A stretch of 64,000 nucleotides of DNA from Planctomycetota bacterium (GCA_020638695.1 JACKIB010000005.1:1-64000), one strand, 5' to 3'. Counted from the stretch's first letter, positions 43,258-52,545 are shown. Numbers and translations: made by a program. The notes: a model not told the origin generated them from the sequence alone.

Positions 43258-44930
43258 CGGAACAAGTACCGCGAGAAGTTGCTGCCGTGCACCTGGGTGT
43301 GGCAGTTGAGGCAGTTGGTGAACACCGCGCCGGACGTCTGGTCGTGGAAGCTCGGGAAGTTGGCGTGGCACTGCAGGCAGTTCTGCTGCGCGTTGTGCTG
43401 CTTCAGCATCCTGCGGTTGGTGCTGCCGTGTGGCGAGTGGCACACCACGCAACCGTCGATGCGCGACGCCTGGTGGGCGTAGACGAACGGGCCGCGGTAC
43501 TGCTTGTGGCACTTGACGCACGTGTCCTCGCGCAGCGATCGATCGCGGATCTTGGTCCGCGCGCTATGCGGTTCGTGGCAGTCGACACAGCCCATGCGGT
43601 GCTCGGGCACCGGATGGTGGTTGGGCAGCCGGAACTCGGTCGCCACCTTGGTGTGGCACTGCGTGCACTTCTGCGACGCGTCCTCGCGCACGCGGCCGCG
43701 CGGTGCGGCCGGCGAGTGGCAGGTCAAACAGGAGACCTCGTTGCGGTGGTGGGCACCGCTGCGCACGCCGCGCAGTGCGTGGTCCTTGGCGTGGCACTGC
43801 CCACAAGTCTGGTTCTGATGTTTGGCGTTGCTGCCGTGCAGGGAGTCGACCAGCGCCTTGCGGCCGCCCTGCCGCGCGTGCTCCGCGGCGCCCGCGTGGC
43901 AGGCCCCGCAGCCCTTCTCCAGCGGGATGTCACGCGCCGCCAGGCTCTGGTGGATCGTGCCGTGCAGCACCCCGAAGGCCGGCTCGTGGCACTTGGCACA
44001 CGTGGCATTGGTCGGCTTGGCTCCGCCGGGCAACACCCGCCGCGCCGGGCTGGTGATCGCTTCGTGCACGGTGTGGCAGGTGGTGCAGGTCAGGTTGCGG
44101 CCGAGCAGCGGCGGGTGTGGGTCGTTCTTCCAGTGGAACGCGATCGGGTCGACTTCGCCGTGGCACTCGAGGCAGGTGCTCATCCCGCTGCGCGCCGTGT
44201 CCGGTCGCGTGATCAGGCGCGCGAGTCCGCCGGTCTCGACGTGCAGCGAGCCGTTCCCGTGGCAGGTCTCGCAACCCTTCTGGTCGGCCGCCGCGGCGAG
44301 CCGATGGTGGTGGCTGTGGCGCAGCAGCTCGTTGCGCAATGGGTGGCAGCCGAGGCACTTCTGCGCGCCGACCGGCTTGGCCTTGGCCAGGGTGTCGTTG
44401 CGCGCGGCGAACCGCAGGCCGGCATGCGGTGGGTCCTTCTTGGCGGTGTGCACCGTGTGGCAGCTGGTGCAGACCTTGCCGGATGCCAACAGGCCGGCGA
44501 GGTCGCCGCCGTGGTTGCGGATCCGGTCGGCGTGGCAGCGACCGCACAGCTTCTGCTGCGCATCGGCGTCGAGCTTGCGCGGGTGGGTGATGAGCCTCGG
44601 GTCGTTCTCCGAGTTCTCGGCGTGCGCCTTGCCCGGGCCGTGGCAGGACTCGCAACCTTGCAGCGCGGTGAGCTGCGCGACCTGCGCGTGGTGCCCGGCA
44701 CCGAGCTGCTTGCCCTGCTCGTCGTGGCAGTCGAGGCAGGCGGCTTTGCCGGCGAAAGCCCCGTGGCGGGGGAACGGCGCGGTCTTGTCCTGGGGAGGCG
44801 TCAGCGCGATGCCGCCGGCCGCCAGCAGCAAGCCCAGCAGGACCCGTGGCCGCGAGAGGGGACGAGGTGGCTGTCCGGTCACGGAGCGGATGATCCGAAA
44901 CCGGCTGGCGACGGGCAAGTGTGGGCCCAT
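43254..44930 (-). CDS. 18-heme c-type cytochrome, MtrA/DmsE-like
   Basis: The 558-aa exported protein (hydrophobic stretch VLLGLLLAAGGIAL; GTG 44882 is an alternative start) contains eighteen CxxCH heme-binding motifs. The last ten follow a decaheme MtrA/DmsE-like order, with a four-heme block (CAKCH, CGACH, CGQCH, CLTCH) and three pairs ending CLNCHTQVHGSN. Two further four-heme blocks of the same plan (CLDCH-CESCHGPG-CGRCH-CTSCHTVH and CLGCH-CETCHGNG-CLECH-CTTCHTVH) precede them. Many extra His could serve as distal ligands. It probably moves electrons from the periplasm through the adjacent barrel. No cytochrome-maturation gene or surface MtrC-type cytochrome is in the window. Confidence 0.9.
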   Translation of the reverse strand: MGPHLPVASRFRIIRSVTGQPPRPLSRPRVLLGLLLAAGGIALTPPQDKTAPFPRHGAFAGKAACLDCHDEQGKQLGAGHHAQVAQLTALQGCESCHGPGKAHAENSENDPRLITHPRKLDADAQQKLCGRCHADRIRNHGGDLAGLLASGKVCTSCHTVHTAKKDPPHAGLRFAARNDTLAKAKPVGAQKCLGCHPLRNELLRHSHHHRLAAAADQKGCETCHGNGSLHVETGGLARLITRPDTARSGMSTCLECHGEVDPIAFHWKNDPHPPLLGRNLTCTTCHTVHEAITSPARRVLPGGAKPTNATCAKCHEPAFGVLHGTIHQSLAARDIPLEKGCGACHAGAAEHARQGGRKALVDSLHGSNAKHQNQTCGQCHAKDHALRGVRSGAHHRNEVSCLTCHSPAAPRGRVREDASQKCTQCHTKVATEFRLPNHHPVPEHRMGCVDCHEPHSARTKIRDRSLREDTCVKCHKQYRGPFVYAHQASRIDGCVVCHSPHGSTNRRMLKQHNAQQNCLQCHANFPSFHDQTSGAVFTNCLNCHTQVHGSNFSRYLFR

Positions 44931-44935
44931 ACAAT
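44930..44935 (+). promoter_or_regulatory. -10-like hexamer before miaB
   Basis: TACAAT ends 10 bases before the miaB ATG and overlaps the divergent cytochrome start codon. No -35 of note was found. Confidence 0.45.
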
Positions 44936-44945
44936 CCGCCGCCCC

Positions 44946-46331
44946 ATGACCCGCAAGGCCTTTTTCCTGCACAGCTACGGCTGCCAGATGAACAAGCTCG
45001 ACTCCGAGCTGGTGGCGAGCAAGCTGCAGCAGGCAGGCTACCGGGCGGCGGCCAGCGAAGGCGAGGCCGACGTCGTGCTGCTGAACACCTGTGCGGTTCG
45101 CGAGCACGCCGAAGATCGGGTGTGGAGCCGTCTGGGCCGGTTGCGCCAGCGCAAGCGGCGCGACCCCGCGCTGGTGGTGGGGGTGCTCGGCTGCATGGCG
45201 GAGGAGCACCAGCGAACGCTCCAGGCGCGGATGCCGCACGTCGACCTGGTGGTCGGTCCGTCGGCGTTCGGCGACATCGACCAGAAGTTGGAACAGGTAT
45301 TCCAGTCGGCGCGGCGGCGCGCCGGGCTGGAGCTCGGCGAAAGCTGGCGCCGCGGCGCAGGTGTGGTCGCCGCGGGCCACGGCGTCAGCGGCGACGTGGT
45401 GCACCGCGAGGTCGGCGTGCGACCGCAGCGGTCGCAGGCGTATGTCAGTGTGATGCGCGGCTGCAACATGCCGTGCACCTACTGCATCGTGCCGGCGACC
45501 CGCGGCAAGGAGATCAGTCGGTCGATCGACGACATCGTCGCCGAGACCCGTCGATTGTGCGACGACGGCGTGACCGAGGTGACGTTGCTCGGTCAAACGG
45601 TGAATGCCTACGGTCGCGACCTGGGTCGGGGGGTGACGCTGGCACGGCTGCTGCGCGCGCTGCACGAGATCGACGGCCTGCGGCGCTTGGCGTTCATCAC
45701 CTCACACCCCAACTTCCTCTCGGCCGAGCTGATCGACGCCCTGGCCGAGCTGCCGAAGATCGCCCGCTACCTGCACCTTCCCGCGCAGTCGGGCAGCGAC
45801 GCGGTGTTGAAGACCATGCGGCGCGGCTACACGGTGGCGCGCTACCTGCGGCGTTGGGAGGACTTGATGGCCCGCTGCCCGGACGTCGAACTGCATTCCG
45901 ACTGGATCGTGGGCTACCCGGGCGAAACCGAATCGGACGTCGATGGCACCGTGGCACTCATGGAGCGGGTGCGGTTCGCGCAGAGCTACGTGTTCAAGTA
46001 CTCGCCGCGGCCCGGGACCGTCGCCGCTGGGCTTTGCGACGACGTGCCCGATGCGGTCAAGGCGGAGCGCAACCAGCGGTTGCTGGCGGTGCAAGAGCGG
46101 CTGACCGCGGAGCGCAACCTGGCGCTGGTCGGCAGCGTGCAGGAGGTGTTGGTGGAAGGTCCGAGCCCGCGCGATCCCGAGCGGCTCACCGGGCGCACCG
46201 CGCACCACCGAATCGTGCACTTCCCCGCGGTGGGGCGTGATTTGGTGGGGCAGTACGTGCCCGTGCGGATCGATGCCGCCGCGGCGCACTCGCTGCTCGG
46301 CTCGCGGGTCGTGGAGTCGGTCGCGCGTTGA
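44946..46331 (+). CDS. miaB: tRNA 2-methylthio-N6-isopentenyladenosine synthase MiaB
   Basis: MiaB is a radical-SAM enzyme that methylthiolates i6A37 in tRNA. The 461-aa product has the N-terminal UPF0004 cluster ligands Cys13 (SYGCQMN), Cys49 (NTCAVRE) and Cys83 (LGCMAEE). The radical-SAM cluster is CNMPCTYC near residue 173. LPAQSGSD, RRGYTVARYL and SDWIVGYPGETESD are all MiaB-like. The C-terminal TRAM domain is present (VLVEGPSPRDPERLTGR). It overlaps ribD by 4 bases. An insertion around residues 125-160 is longer than usual. Confidence 0.95.
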   Translation: MTRKAFFLHSYGCQMNKLDSELVASKLQQAGYRAAASEGEADVVLLNTCAVREHAEDRVWSRLGRLRQRKRRDPALVVGVLGCMAEEHQRTLQARMPHVDLVVGPSAFGDIDQKLEQVFQSARRRAGLELGESWRRGAGVVAAGHGVSGDVVHREVGVRPQRSQAYVSVMRGCNMPCTYCIVPATRGKEISRSIDDIVAETRRLCDDGVTEVTLLGQTVNAYGRDLGRGVTLARLLRALHEIDGLRRLAFITSHPNFLSAELIDALAELPKIARYLHLPAQSGSDAVLKTMRRGYTVARYLRRWEDLMARCPDVELHSDWIVGYPGETESDVDGTVALMERVRFAQSYVFKYSPRPGTVAAGLCDDVPDAVKAERNQRLLAVQERLTAERNLALVGSVQEVLVEGPSPRDPERLTGRTAHHRIVHFPAVGRDLVGQYVPVRIDAAAAHSLLGSRVVESVAR

Positions 46332-47449
46332 GCGACCCCTCGCCGGACGAGACCGCGGCGATGCGCGAGGCACTGGCGCTGGCGCAGCGCGGTCGCGGCT
46401 TGGTCGAACCCAACCCACGGGTCGGTGCGGTGGCGCTGCGCGGTGGCGCGGTGGTGGGGCGCGGCTACCACGGCTACTACGGTGGACCCCACGCCGAGGT
46501 GATGGCGCTGCGCGATGCGGCAGCCACCGGGGCGATTCCCGATGCGTTGGTCGTGACGCTCGAGCCGTGCAGCAGTGCGGCGGGGTTCGGCGGCAAGAAG
46601 ACCCCGCCGTGCACCGATGCGATCCTGGCGGCCGGTGTCCCTCGCGTGGTGTTCGGCGCCTCCGACCCGGACCCGCGCCACACCGGGCGCGCCAAGGCCG
46701 CGCTCGAAGCGGAGGGTGTCGCGGTGCACAGTGGGGTGCTCGCCGACGAGTGCACGCGGATCAACCAGCCGTTCCACCGCTGGCTGTCGATGGCGGTGCC
46801 GTGGGTGATCGCCAAATGGGCGATGACCCTCGACGGCAAGACCGCGAGCCGCAGCGGTGACTCGCGCTGGATCTCCGGCGAGGCGAGCCGCCGCCGGGTC
46901 CACGAGGTCCGCGCGCAGGTGGATGCGGTGTTGGTCGGCTACCGCACCGCGGTGCTCGACGACCCCGAGCTCACCGTGCGTCACGTCGCCGGCGACAACC
47001 CGATCCGGGTGGTGGTCGATCCGCTCGCCGCGTTGCCCTTGTCGAGCAAGCTGGTGCAGACCGCCGTGCAGACGCCCACCTGGGTGCTGGTCGGTCCCGA
47101 CGCCGACACCGCGGCGGTCGATCAGTTGGCGGCGCGCGGCGTCTCGGTGCTGCCGTGCGCGGGCGGTGGGCGGCAGATCGACGTGGTCGATGGCCTCACT
47201 CGGCTGCGCGCCGCGGGGATCCGCCGCGTGCTGATGGAGGGCGGTGGCCGGCTCACGGCCGACCTCTTGGCGCGCGGGTGCGTGCACCAGGTGATGGCGT
47301 TCGTCGCCCCGAAGGTGATCGGTGGCGCGGACGCCTCGACCCCGGTGGGCGGAGTCGGGCTCGCGGAGATGATCGGCGCCTGGCAGTTCGGCGAGGTGTT
47401 CACCGAGATGATCGAGGACGACATCGTGGTGCACGCGTTCGCCACGTGA
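46328..47449 (+). CDS. ribD: Riboflavin biosynthesis deaminase/reductase RibD
   Basis: RibD carries out the second and third steps of riboflavin synthesis from GTP. The N-terminal deaminase has the zinc motif HAEV (near residue 55) and PCSS...PPCTDAIL; the C-terminal reductase has VDAVLVGYRTAVLDDPELTV and LMEGGGRLTADLL. A TTG at 46328 overlaps the miaB stop (TTGA); ATG 46361 (MREALALAQRG) is an alternative start that would cut the N-terminus tightly. Other rib genes are not adjacent. The pairing with miaB is probably only transcriptional. Confidence 0.95.
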   Translation: MSDPSPDETAAMREALALAQRGRGLVEPNPRVGAVALRGGAVVGRGYHGYYGGPHAEVMALRDAAATGAIPDALVVTLEPCSSAAGFGGKKTPPCTDAILAAGVPRVVFGASDPDPRHTGRAKAALEAEGVAVHSGVLADECTRINQPFHRWLSMAVPWVIAKWAMTLDGKTASRSGDSRWISGEASRRRVHEVRAQVDAVLVGYRTAVLDDPELTVRHVAGDNPIRVVVDPLAALPLSSKLVQTAVQTPTWVLVGPDADTAAVDQLAARGVSVLPCAGGGRQIDVVDGLTRLRAAGIRRVLMEGGGRLTADLLARGCVHQVMAFVAPKVIGGADASTPVGGVGLAEMIGAWQFGEVFTEMIEDDIVVHAFAT

Positions 47450-47467
47450 ATGGCGGTTGGAGCGGAT

Positions 47468-47579
47468 CAGTTCCGTCGGATGCGACGGACTGGCGCGCGC
47501 TCCGGAGGTTCGCCTGCACCCCGAGTGTCGTTGTCGTGCGGCGAGGGCGCATCACCGCTCCCCGCCGGCTTGCCCGGCG
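47468..47579. terminator. Two hairpins between convergent ribD and exported-protein gene
   Basis: The first, 47468-47492, has a CAGT-CCGTCG / CGACGG-ACTG stem with one bulged base. The second, 47563-47579, has a CGCCGG / CCGGCG stem with a 5-base loop. They probably end transcription from both sides. Confidence 0.5.
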
Positions 47580-47603
47580 AGGACGCGGCCCCGCCCAGTC
47601 ACA

Positions 47604-49307
47604 CTACCAGATGGACTGGTGCGTCCAGGTGCTGCCGTCGTTGCGCGTCAACGTGGCGGCGTGCTCCAGCTTGAACGGCTTCAGCAGCTTCGGCATCTTC
47701 TCGATCATGCCGACCAGCGGCTGCAGCGGGGGAGGCAGCTGTCCGGCTGCCATCTCGAGCTGCTTCGACGCGCTCAGCATCTGCGCCGCGACGTTGGTCC
47801 AGCCCATGCCGGTCCACTTCCCCGGCAGCACCCCGAGGCGTTGCATCACCGCGGCGGGCAGCGGGGTCGCCGACTTGCCGGCGGCCTGGTCGACCTGGCC
47901 ATCGAGCGCTGCGCGCATTCCCTTCGCGCCGTCCTTGTCGATGCCGAGCAGGAAGAGGCTGTCGGTGACCGCGTAGTTGACCTCGACGAAGCCCATGATG
48001 TTGATCATGTGCATCTGGACGCCCTTGTAGTCGGTGGTCTTGCGACCGGCGTGCAGCCCGTCCTTGCGCAGCATGGTGTCGAGGGTCTTGGCCAGCTCCG
48101 CGCCACCGCGCAAGCCGAAGCCGAGGCACATCCCGCGCACCGCCGAAGCCGGGTTCATCGGGTCTGGCTCGTCCTCAGAATCCATGCTGAAGCTCATCAG
48201 TCCGCTGCCGAACTTGTCGATCAAGTCCTCCTTGAGCCGCAGGCCGTAGTGCTCCTTGAACCCTTCGAGCAGGCCGTCGAAGGTCATCGGCGCATCTGCG
48301 CCCAACTTGGCGAACACGCCCTTCACGCTGTTGAAGATCGGCTGGATGTCGAACGGGATCGCAGTCGCCGCGGCCGCAGCGCGCGGCAGCAGGTCCACCA
48401 ACGTGGTCTTGGTCGGCTTGGTGGAGATGAACGCCTCGATCGCGCCGCGGTCGTTCTGGTTGAAGTGAAGGACGTTGTCGGAGACCACCGCCGGCCCGAC
48501 CGCGCGGTACGTGCCCTCCATGTGGTCGATCGACTTGATGCCGGTTGCGTCGAGAATGTGCCGCCCCAGCTTGTCCCAGCGCGGGCCGAGGCTGGCCGCG
48601 GCGCCGGTCTCGACCAGCTTGATGATCCGCTTGACGTTCACCCACACGCCGATGCTCGCCTTCCGGATCCGATCGCTGCACGCGTGTGGCTTGGCCTCGC
48701 CGCCGAACAACCATTCGGCGGCCTTCTTCATGTCCTGCGACACCAGCGCCACGGCGTGGCCCTTGTGCATGAACGGAGTGCAGAAGGTCGGCTCCTTGTC
48801 GGCGGTCATGTACGACAGGGTGTGCGTGCCGTGCTTGAGGTCGGCGAGCCTGTCGCCGAGTCGCTTCGCCGCGATCTCACGGGACTTGGCGCACAGCGCC
48901 TCGAGGTCGGTCTTGCCGTCCGGGCTCAGCACCACCGCCACGACGAACAGGGGCGGCGCGGGGTCGTTGAAGTCGATCTTCTCGTCGAGCAGTTGTGCCG
49001 CCAACGTCATCCGGCCGGTGTAGGCGTAGGCCGCCTTCTCCACCGCTTCGACGTCGAACGGCGCTTCGCCGCCCTTCTTGATGTGCTCGAGCATCTTGGT
49101 GAATGGAGCGATCAAGTCCTGCCCCTCGGCGCTGGCGAACATGCGTCCGAGGTTGGTCGGCAGGAACGCGGCGCGCAGCTTGGCCGGGCCGTCGATGTGC
49201 ATCGTGAACAGGGGCTCGGCCGGCAGGATCGAGGCGGCATCTGCCGCCTGCGCAGCCAGCGGGGCGCCCAACGCCAGGGCGAGTGGAACGAGCAGGAGTC
49301 GGTTCAT
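47604..49307 (-). CDS. Exported protein of unknown function
   Basis: The 567-aa product has a clear Sec signal (MNRLLLVPLALALGAPLAAQ). It is a mixed alpha/beta sequence with regular blocks like FTMHIDGPAKLRAAFLPTNL and YAVTDSLFLLGIDKDGAKGM. These resemble the exported DUF3352-type proteins seen in planctomycetes, but the assignment is uncertain. No catalytic motif stands out. It lies 23 bases downstream of the FG-GAP gene on the same strand, so the two are likely co-transcribed. Confidence 0.75.
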   Translation of the reverse strand: MNRLLLVPLALALGAPLAAQAADAASILPAEPLFTMHIDGPAKLRAAFLPTNLGRMFASAEGQDLIAPFTKMLEHIKKGGEAPFDVEAVEKAAYAYTGRMTLAAQLLDEKIDFNDPAPPLFVVAVVLSPDGKTDLEALCAKSREIAAKRLGDRLADLKHGTHTLSYMTADKEPTFCTPFMHKGHAVALVSQDMKKAAEWLFGGEAKPHACSDRIRKASIGVWVNVKRIIKLVETGAAASLGPRWDKLGRHILDATGIKSIDHMEGTYRAVGPAVVSDNVLHFNQNDRGAIEAFISTKPTKTTLVDLLPRAAAAATAIPFDIQPIFNSVKGVFAKLGADAPMTFDGLLEGFKEHYGLRLKEDLIDKFGSGLMSFSMDSEDEPDPMNPASAVRGMCLGFGLRGGAELAKTLDTMLRKDGLHAGRKTTDYKGVQMHMINIMGFVEVNYAVTDSLFLLGIDKDGAKGMRAALDGQVDQAAGKSATPLPAAVMQRLGVLPGKWTGMGWTNVAAQMLSASKQLEMAAGQLPPPLQPLVGMIEKMPKLLKPFKLEHAATLTRNDGSTWTHQSIW

Positions 49308-49330
49308 GTCAGTCGTGGTTCGGCGCGGAG

Positions 49331-51481
49331 TCAGCGCTCTTGGTAGTAGATCAGCAGTCGGTCGTGGCAGAGCAGCAGCAGGTCGTCGTGGCCGTCCCCG
49401 TCGATGTCGCCGGTGGCCATGCCGTGCGGCTCTCCGCTCGATTCGCGGGAGTTGGTCTGGAACACCGGGAAAGACAACGCGCGGCGGAGCTTGTCTCGCT
49501 CGGCGACCAGCACGTGCAATCCGTTGAGGTGGGCGTCGGCGAGCAGCAGTTCACGCGTCCCGTCGCCGTCCAAGTCGGCGGCGAGCCCGGAGTAGTACAC
49601 CGTCTTGGGGGTGGGTGGTTCGTGGCGACGCAGCGCGTGGAGTTCCAGGGACTTGCGCAAGGGCACGCGCAGGACCCCGGTGGATCCGAGCAACACTGCG
49701 TCGTCGCCGTGTGCCAACAGGTAGCGGGGGAACACCGGCGGTAGGTCGATGCTCTGGGTGGGCTGGTCGGCGCGCAATCGGTAGAGCTTGTTGGCCTTGC
49801 GGTCGAGGAACAGGCGGGTGCCGTCGCCGAGCACCGCGCCCATCGCCAGCGAGGGGTTGCCGTCCGGTCCGTTGTCCTGCGACAGGATGACCGGCTGCCC
49901 GGCGGTGTCGAAGCGGAAGCTCCGGGCATAGCGCTCGCGAACGGCCCAGAGTGCCCGCTCGGCCCCCGAACCTGTCAGGGAAAGCGCGCCGTCCTCCATG
50001 TTCTTGGTGAACCCGGCCGGGGTCTCGCCGGACGGGCGGGCGAACTTCCCTTCCCCCTTGGCGAACACCACTTGGAGCCCATCGTTGGGGAGCACGTAGG
50101 CGATGTCGGGACCGTGCTGTCCGTCGAGGTCGGCGCACAGCAGGCGCCGCGGGTCGCGCCGCAGCCGCCCGAGCGCGCACAGCTCGGTGGCCTTGCCGTC
50201 CTGGAAGCGGTACAGCGCCGCGTTGCGGCCCTCGTCGCGCAGGATCGCCAACACCGCGCCGGCCTCGACCGCGACCACCACCGGCATCCCGGGCTTGTCG
50301 CCCAGCTTGGGCATCGGGGCCAAGGGCTTGGGGAACGCGCTGCGGCTGCCCTTGCCGAGGATCACACCGATGGTCGCCTCCTCGGTACTCGCCAGCACGA
50401 TGTCGTTCTTGCCATCGCCGTCGATGTCGCCGATCGCCACGCTGCGCACGCCGGCCAGGGTCGGGGCGTGCTCCACTGCGAACTCGCCGGCATCGTCGAG
50501 CAGGAAGGTCAGGCGAGCCCGCTCCGGGTCGGCGATCACCAAGTCCAGATCCCCGTCGTGGTCGATGTCGCCCTGAGCCAGCGCCCGTTCGTCATCGACC
50601 TTGACCAGCGACTTGAGCAGCATCGCCGGGCGCTGCGGCGCTTCGGACATCCGCAGCCCGTACTCCACGACCCGACGCGGTCGGTGGAGGATCGCCGCAA
50701 GCGATGGAGTTCCGCCGGCGTGAGTGCCGGGGAACGCGGTGTGCATGCGCTCGGTGTCGAGCAGGATCCAACTGCCGAACCCGCCCTTTCGCCCGAGCTT
50801 GATGCCGAGCTGCATCTTCTCCGCGGCGGCACAGACCACCACGTCCGCCCGCCCGTCGCCCGACAGGTCGAACAGGTCGAAGCTGCGCACGCTGGTGGCG
50901 AACGTCGGATCGGCCGGGCCGACGGTCGCCTGACCGGCGATCCCGGTGACCACCCGCAGGCCATCCCGCGTCAACACCACGGCGTCCGGACGGCCGTCGC
51001 CGTCCACGTCGGCAGTGCGCAGGCTGTCGCCGAGCACGCCGAAACCGACCTCGATTTCGTGCAGCGCCGGCTTGGTCGCGTCGCCGCGGCGCACCACCAG
51101 GCGACCGCGGGCGGTGAGCATCAGAAGATCCGTCTTGCCATCGCCGTCGAGGTCCGCGGCCGCCAGGCCGCGCAGGTCGCCATCCGTGCTGATCGTGGTG
51201 CTCTCGAGCTTGTCGCCGGCCTTGTGGAAGTCTTCGAGCCGGGCGCGGAACGGGTTGCTCAGGAGCGCGTGCACCGGCCCGTCGGCTCGGTGGCGTACCG
51301 CGCGCAACAGCCCGGTGCCGCGGCTGACCTTCTTGATGATCGGATCGAAGAAACCGAACCGGGCGCGCAGCGCAGGGTCGATCGGCGGCAGGCTGTCCTG
51401 GGCGTGCACCAGCCCGCAGAAGCCGAGCACGGCACACAACCGGACAATCGAGCCCGCGGTGGGTAGAGCGAGTGCTGACAT
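49331..51481 (-). CDS. Exported FG-GAP repeat protein
   Basis: The 716-aa product has an N-terminal signal (VRLCAVLGFCGLVHAQ) and seven or so FG-GAP/VCBS calcium loops (AAADLDGDGKTDLLML, ADVDGDGRPDAVVL, GDIDHDGDLDLVIADP, GDIDGDGKNDIVLA, ADLDGDGTRELLLA, GDIDGDGHDDLLLL) spaced 50-100 residues apart, wider than in the other two repeat proteins here. A beta-propeller is expected. It may bind ligands or matrix outside the cell. Its ATG is 29 bases from the divergent protease start. Confidence 0.85.
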   Translation of the reverse strand: MSALALPTAGSIVRLCAVLGFCGLVHAQDSLPPIDPALRARFGFFDPIIKKVSRGTGLLRAVRHRADGPVHALLSNPFRARLEDFHKAGDKLESTTISTDGDLRGLAAADLDGDGKTDLLMLTARGRLVVRRGDATKPALHEIEVGFGVLGDSLRTADVDGDGRPDAVVLTRDGLRVVTGIAGQATVGPADPTFATSVRSFDLFDLSGDGRADVVVCAAAEKMQLGIKLGRKGGFGSWILLDTERMHTAFPGTHAGGTPSLAAILHRPRRVVEYGLRMSEAPQRPAMLLKSLVKVDDERALAQGDIDHDGDLDLVIADPERARLTFLLDDAGEFAVEHAPTLAGVRSVAIGDIDGDGKNDIVLASTEEATIGVILGKGSRSAFPKPLAPMPKLGDKPGMPVVVAVEAGAVLAILRDEGRNAALYRFQDGKATELCALGRLRRDPRRLLCADLDGQHGPDIAYVLPNDGLQVVFAKGEGKFARPSGETPAGFTKNMEDGALSLTGSGAERALWAVRERYARSFRFDTAGQPVILSQDNGPDGNPSLAMGAVLGDGTRLFLDRKANKLYRLRADQPTQSIDLPPVFPRYLLAHGDDAVLLGSTGVLRVPLRKSLELHALRRHEPPTPKTVYYSGLAADLDGDGTRELLLADAHLNGLHVLVAERDKLRRALSFPVFQTNSRESSGEPHGMATGDIDGDGHDDLLLLCHDRLLIYYQER

Positions 51482-51497
51482 GGGCGGTGGCGGACTC

Positions 51498-51503
51498 TAC
51501 CCT
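51498..51503 (+). promoter_or_regulatory. -10-like hexamer, leaderless protease transcript
   Basis: TACCCT ends 7 bases before the protease ATG at 51511, so transcription would start at or next to the start codon. No Shine-Dalgarno is present. Confidence 0.45.
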
Positions 51504-51510
51504 TGTGTCG

Positions 51511-52545
51511 ATGAAGCGCCACCTGTCGACGGTCGTTCCGCCCTGTGCCCTGCTGCTCGCAGTCGCTGGCGGTGCCGGACTCGCCGGCCAGTCCAAGACC
51601 GACGCGCCCGGGGTGACCGTGGAACCGCCTGCGGCGGGCTCGGCCAAGCCACGTCAGCGCGCCGAGAGGCTGTTGCTGGCGGAGGGCCGCCGGTTGGTCG
51701 GCACGGTGATCAAGGAGGCGCAGGGCAACCTGTTCGTGGACCTCGGGTTCGACATCGTCAAGGTGCCGTCGGCCAGCCTGCTCGGCCGCGAGGCGCTGGA
51801 GACGGACCCGGCTGCGTCGGGCAAGGTGATCGACGAGGCCGTGTTCCTGCGCGCCGATCGGCCGCAGCGGACCATCGCTGACAGCGCCGCGGAAGTCGGT
51901 GAAGCGGTGGTGAAGATCGAGACCTCCACCGGCCAGGGATCGGGATTCCTGACCACCAAGGACGGCTACATCGTCACCAACTTCCACGTGGTCGACGGCG
52001 ACCTCGATGCCACCGTGACGCTCTACTTGAAGAGCAAGAACGGGTTCGACTTGAAGACGGTGCGCAAGGTCAAGGTGATCGCGGTCAATCCGCACGTGGA
52101 CCTGGCACTGCTGAAGATGACCCCGCCGCCCGGCGTGCGACTGAAGTTCGTCTACATCGGCGAGAGCGATCCGGTGAAGGTCGGTGAGCGGGTGTTCGCC
52201 ATCGGCACGCCGATTGGCCTCGAGCGAACCGTGAGCTCCGGCATCATCAGCGTCACCAACCGCACCTGGTCGGGGTTTACCCACTTGCAGATGACCACTC
52301 CGATCAACCCGGGCAACTCCGGTGGTCCGCTGTTCAACCTGCGCGGCCAGGTGATCGGCGTGAACAGTGCCGGCTATCTCGGCGCGCAGGGGCTCAACTT
52401 CGCGATCCCGAGTAAATACGTGGTCGATTTCCTGCGCAACCGCGACGCGTTCGCGCTCGACTCGTCGCGCGAGGAGAATGGCGTGCACTACATGCCGGGA
52501 CCGCGCAAGCCGCCGCGCCCGAAGGTCGAGCGGCCGGCGAAGTAA
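51511..52545 (+). CDS. HtrA/DegP-like trypsin-fold serine protease without PDZ
   Basis: The 344-aa product has a signal-like N-terminus (VVPPCALLLAVAGGAGLA). About 95 residues form a small N-terminal domain (EGRRLVGTVIKEAQGNLFVD), followed by a trypsin-like domain. The triad is complete: His159 in NFHVVDG, Asp197 in HVDLALLK and Ser270 in PGNSGGPL. The chain ends about 45 residues after LNFAIPSKYVVDFL, with no PDZ domain, unlike DegP/DegS. It probably degrades or processes misfolded envelope proteins. Divergent from the FG-GAP gene. Confidence 0.9.
   Translation: MKRHLSTVVPPCALLLAVAGGAGLAGQSKTDAPGVTVEPPAAGSAKPRQRAERLLLAEGRRLVGTVIKEAQGNLFVDLGFDIVKVPSASLLGREALETDPAASGKVIDEAVFLRADRPQRTIADSAAEVGEAVVKIETSTGQGSGFLTTKDGYIVTNFHVVDGDLDATVTLYLKSKNGFDLKTVRKVKVIAVNPHVDLALLKMTPPPGVRLKFVYIGESDPVKVGERVFAIGTPIGLERTVSSGIISVTNRTWSGFTHLQMTTPINPGNSGGPLFNLRGQVIGVNSAGYLGAQGLNFAIPSKYVVDFLRNRDAFALDSSREENGVHYMPGPRKPPRPKVERPAK

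Noticed and set aside
43287..44945. A long plus-strand extension in frame with miaB
   Set aside because: It is antisense to the 18-heme cytochrome, whose CxxCH motifs prove the coding strand; MiaB begins at 44946 with its conserved N-terminus.
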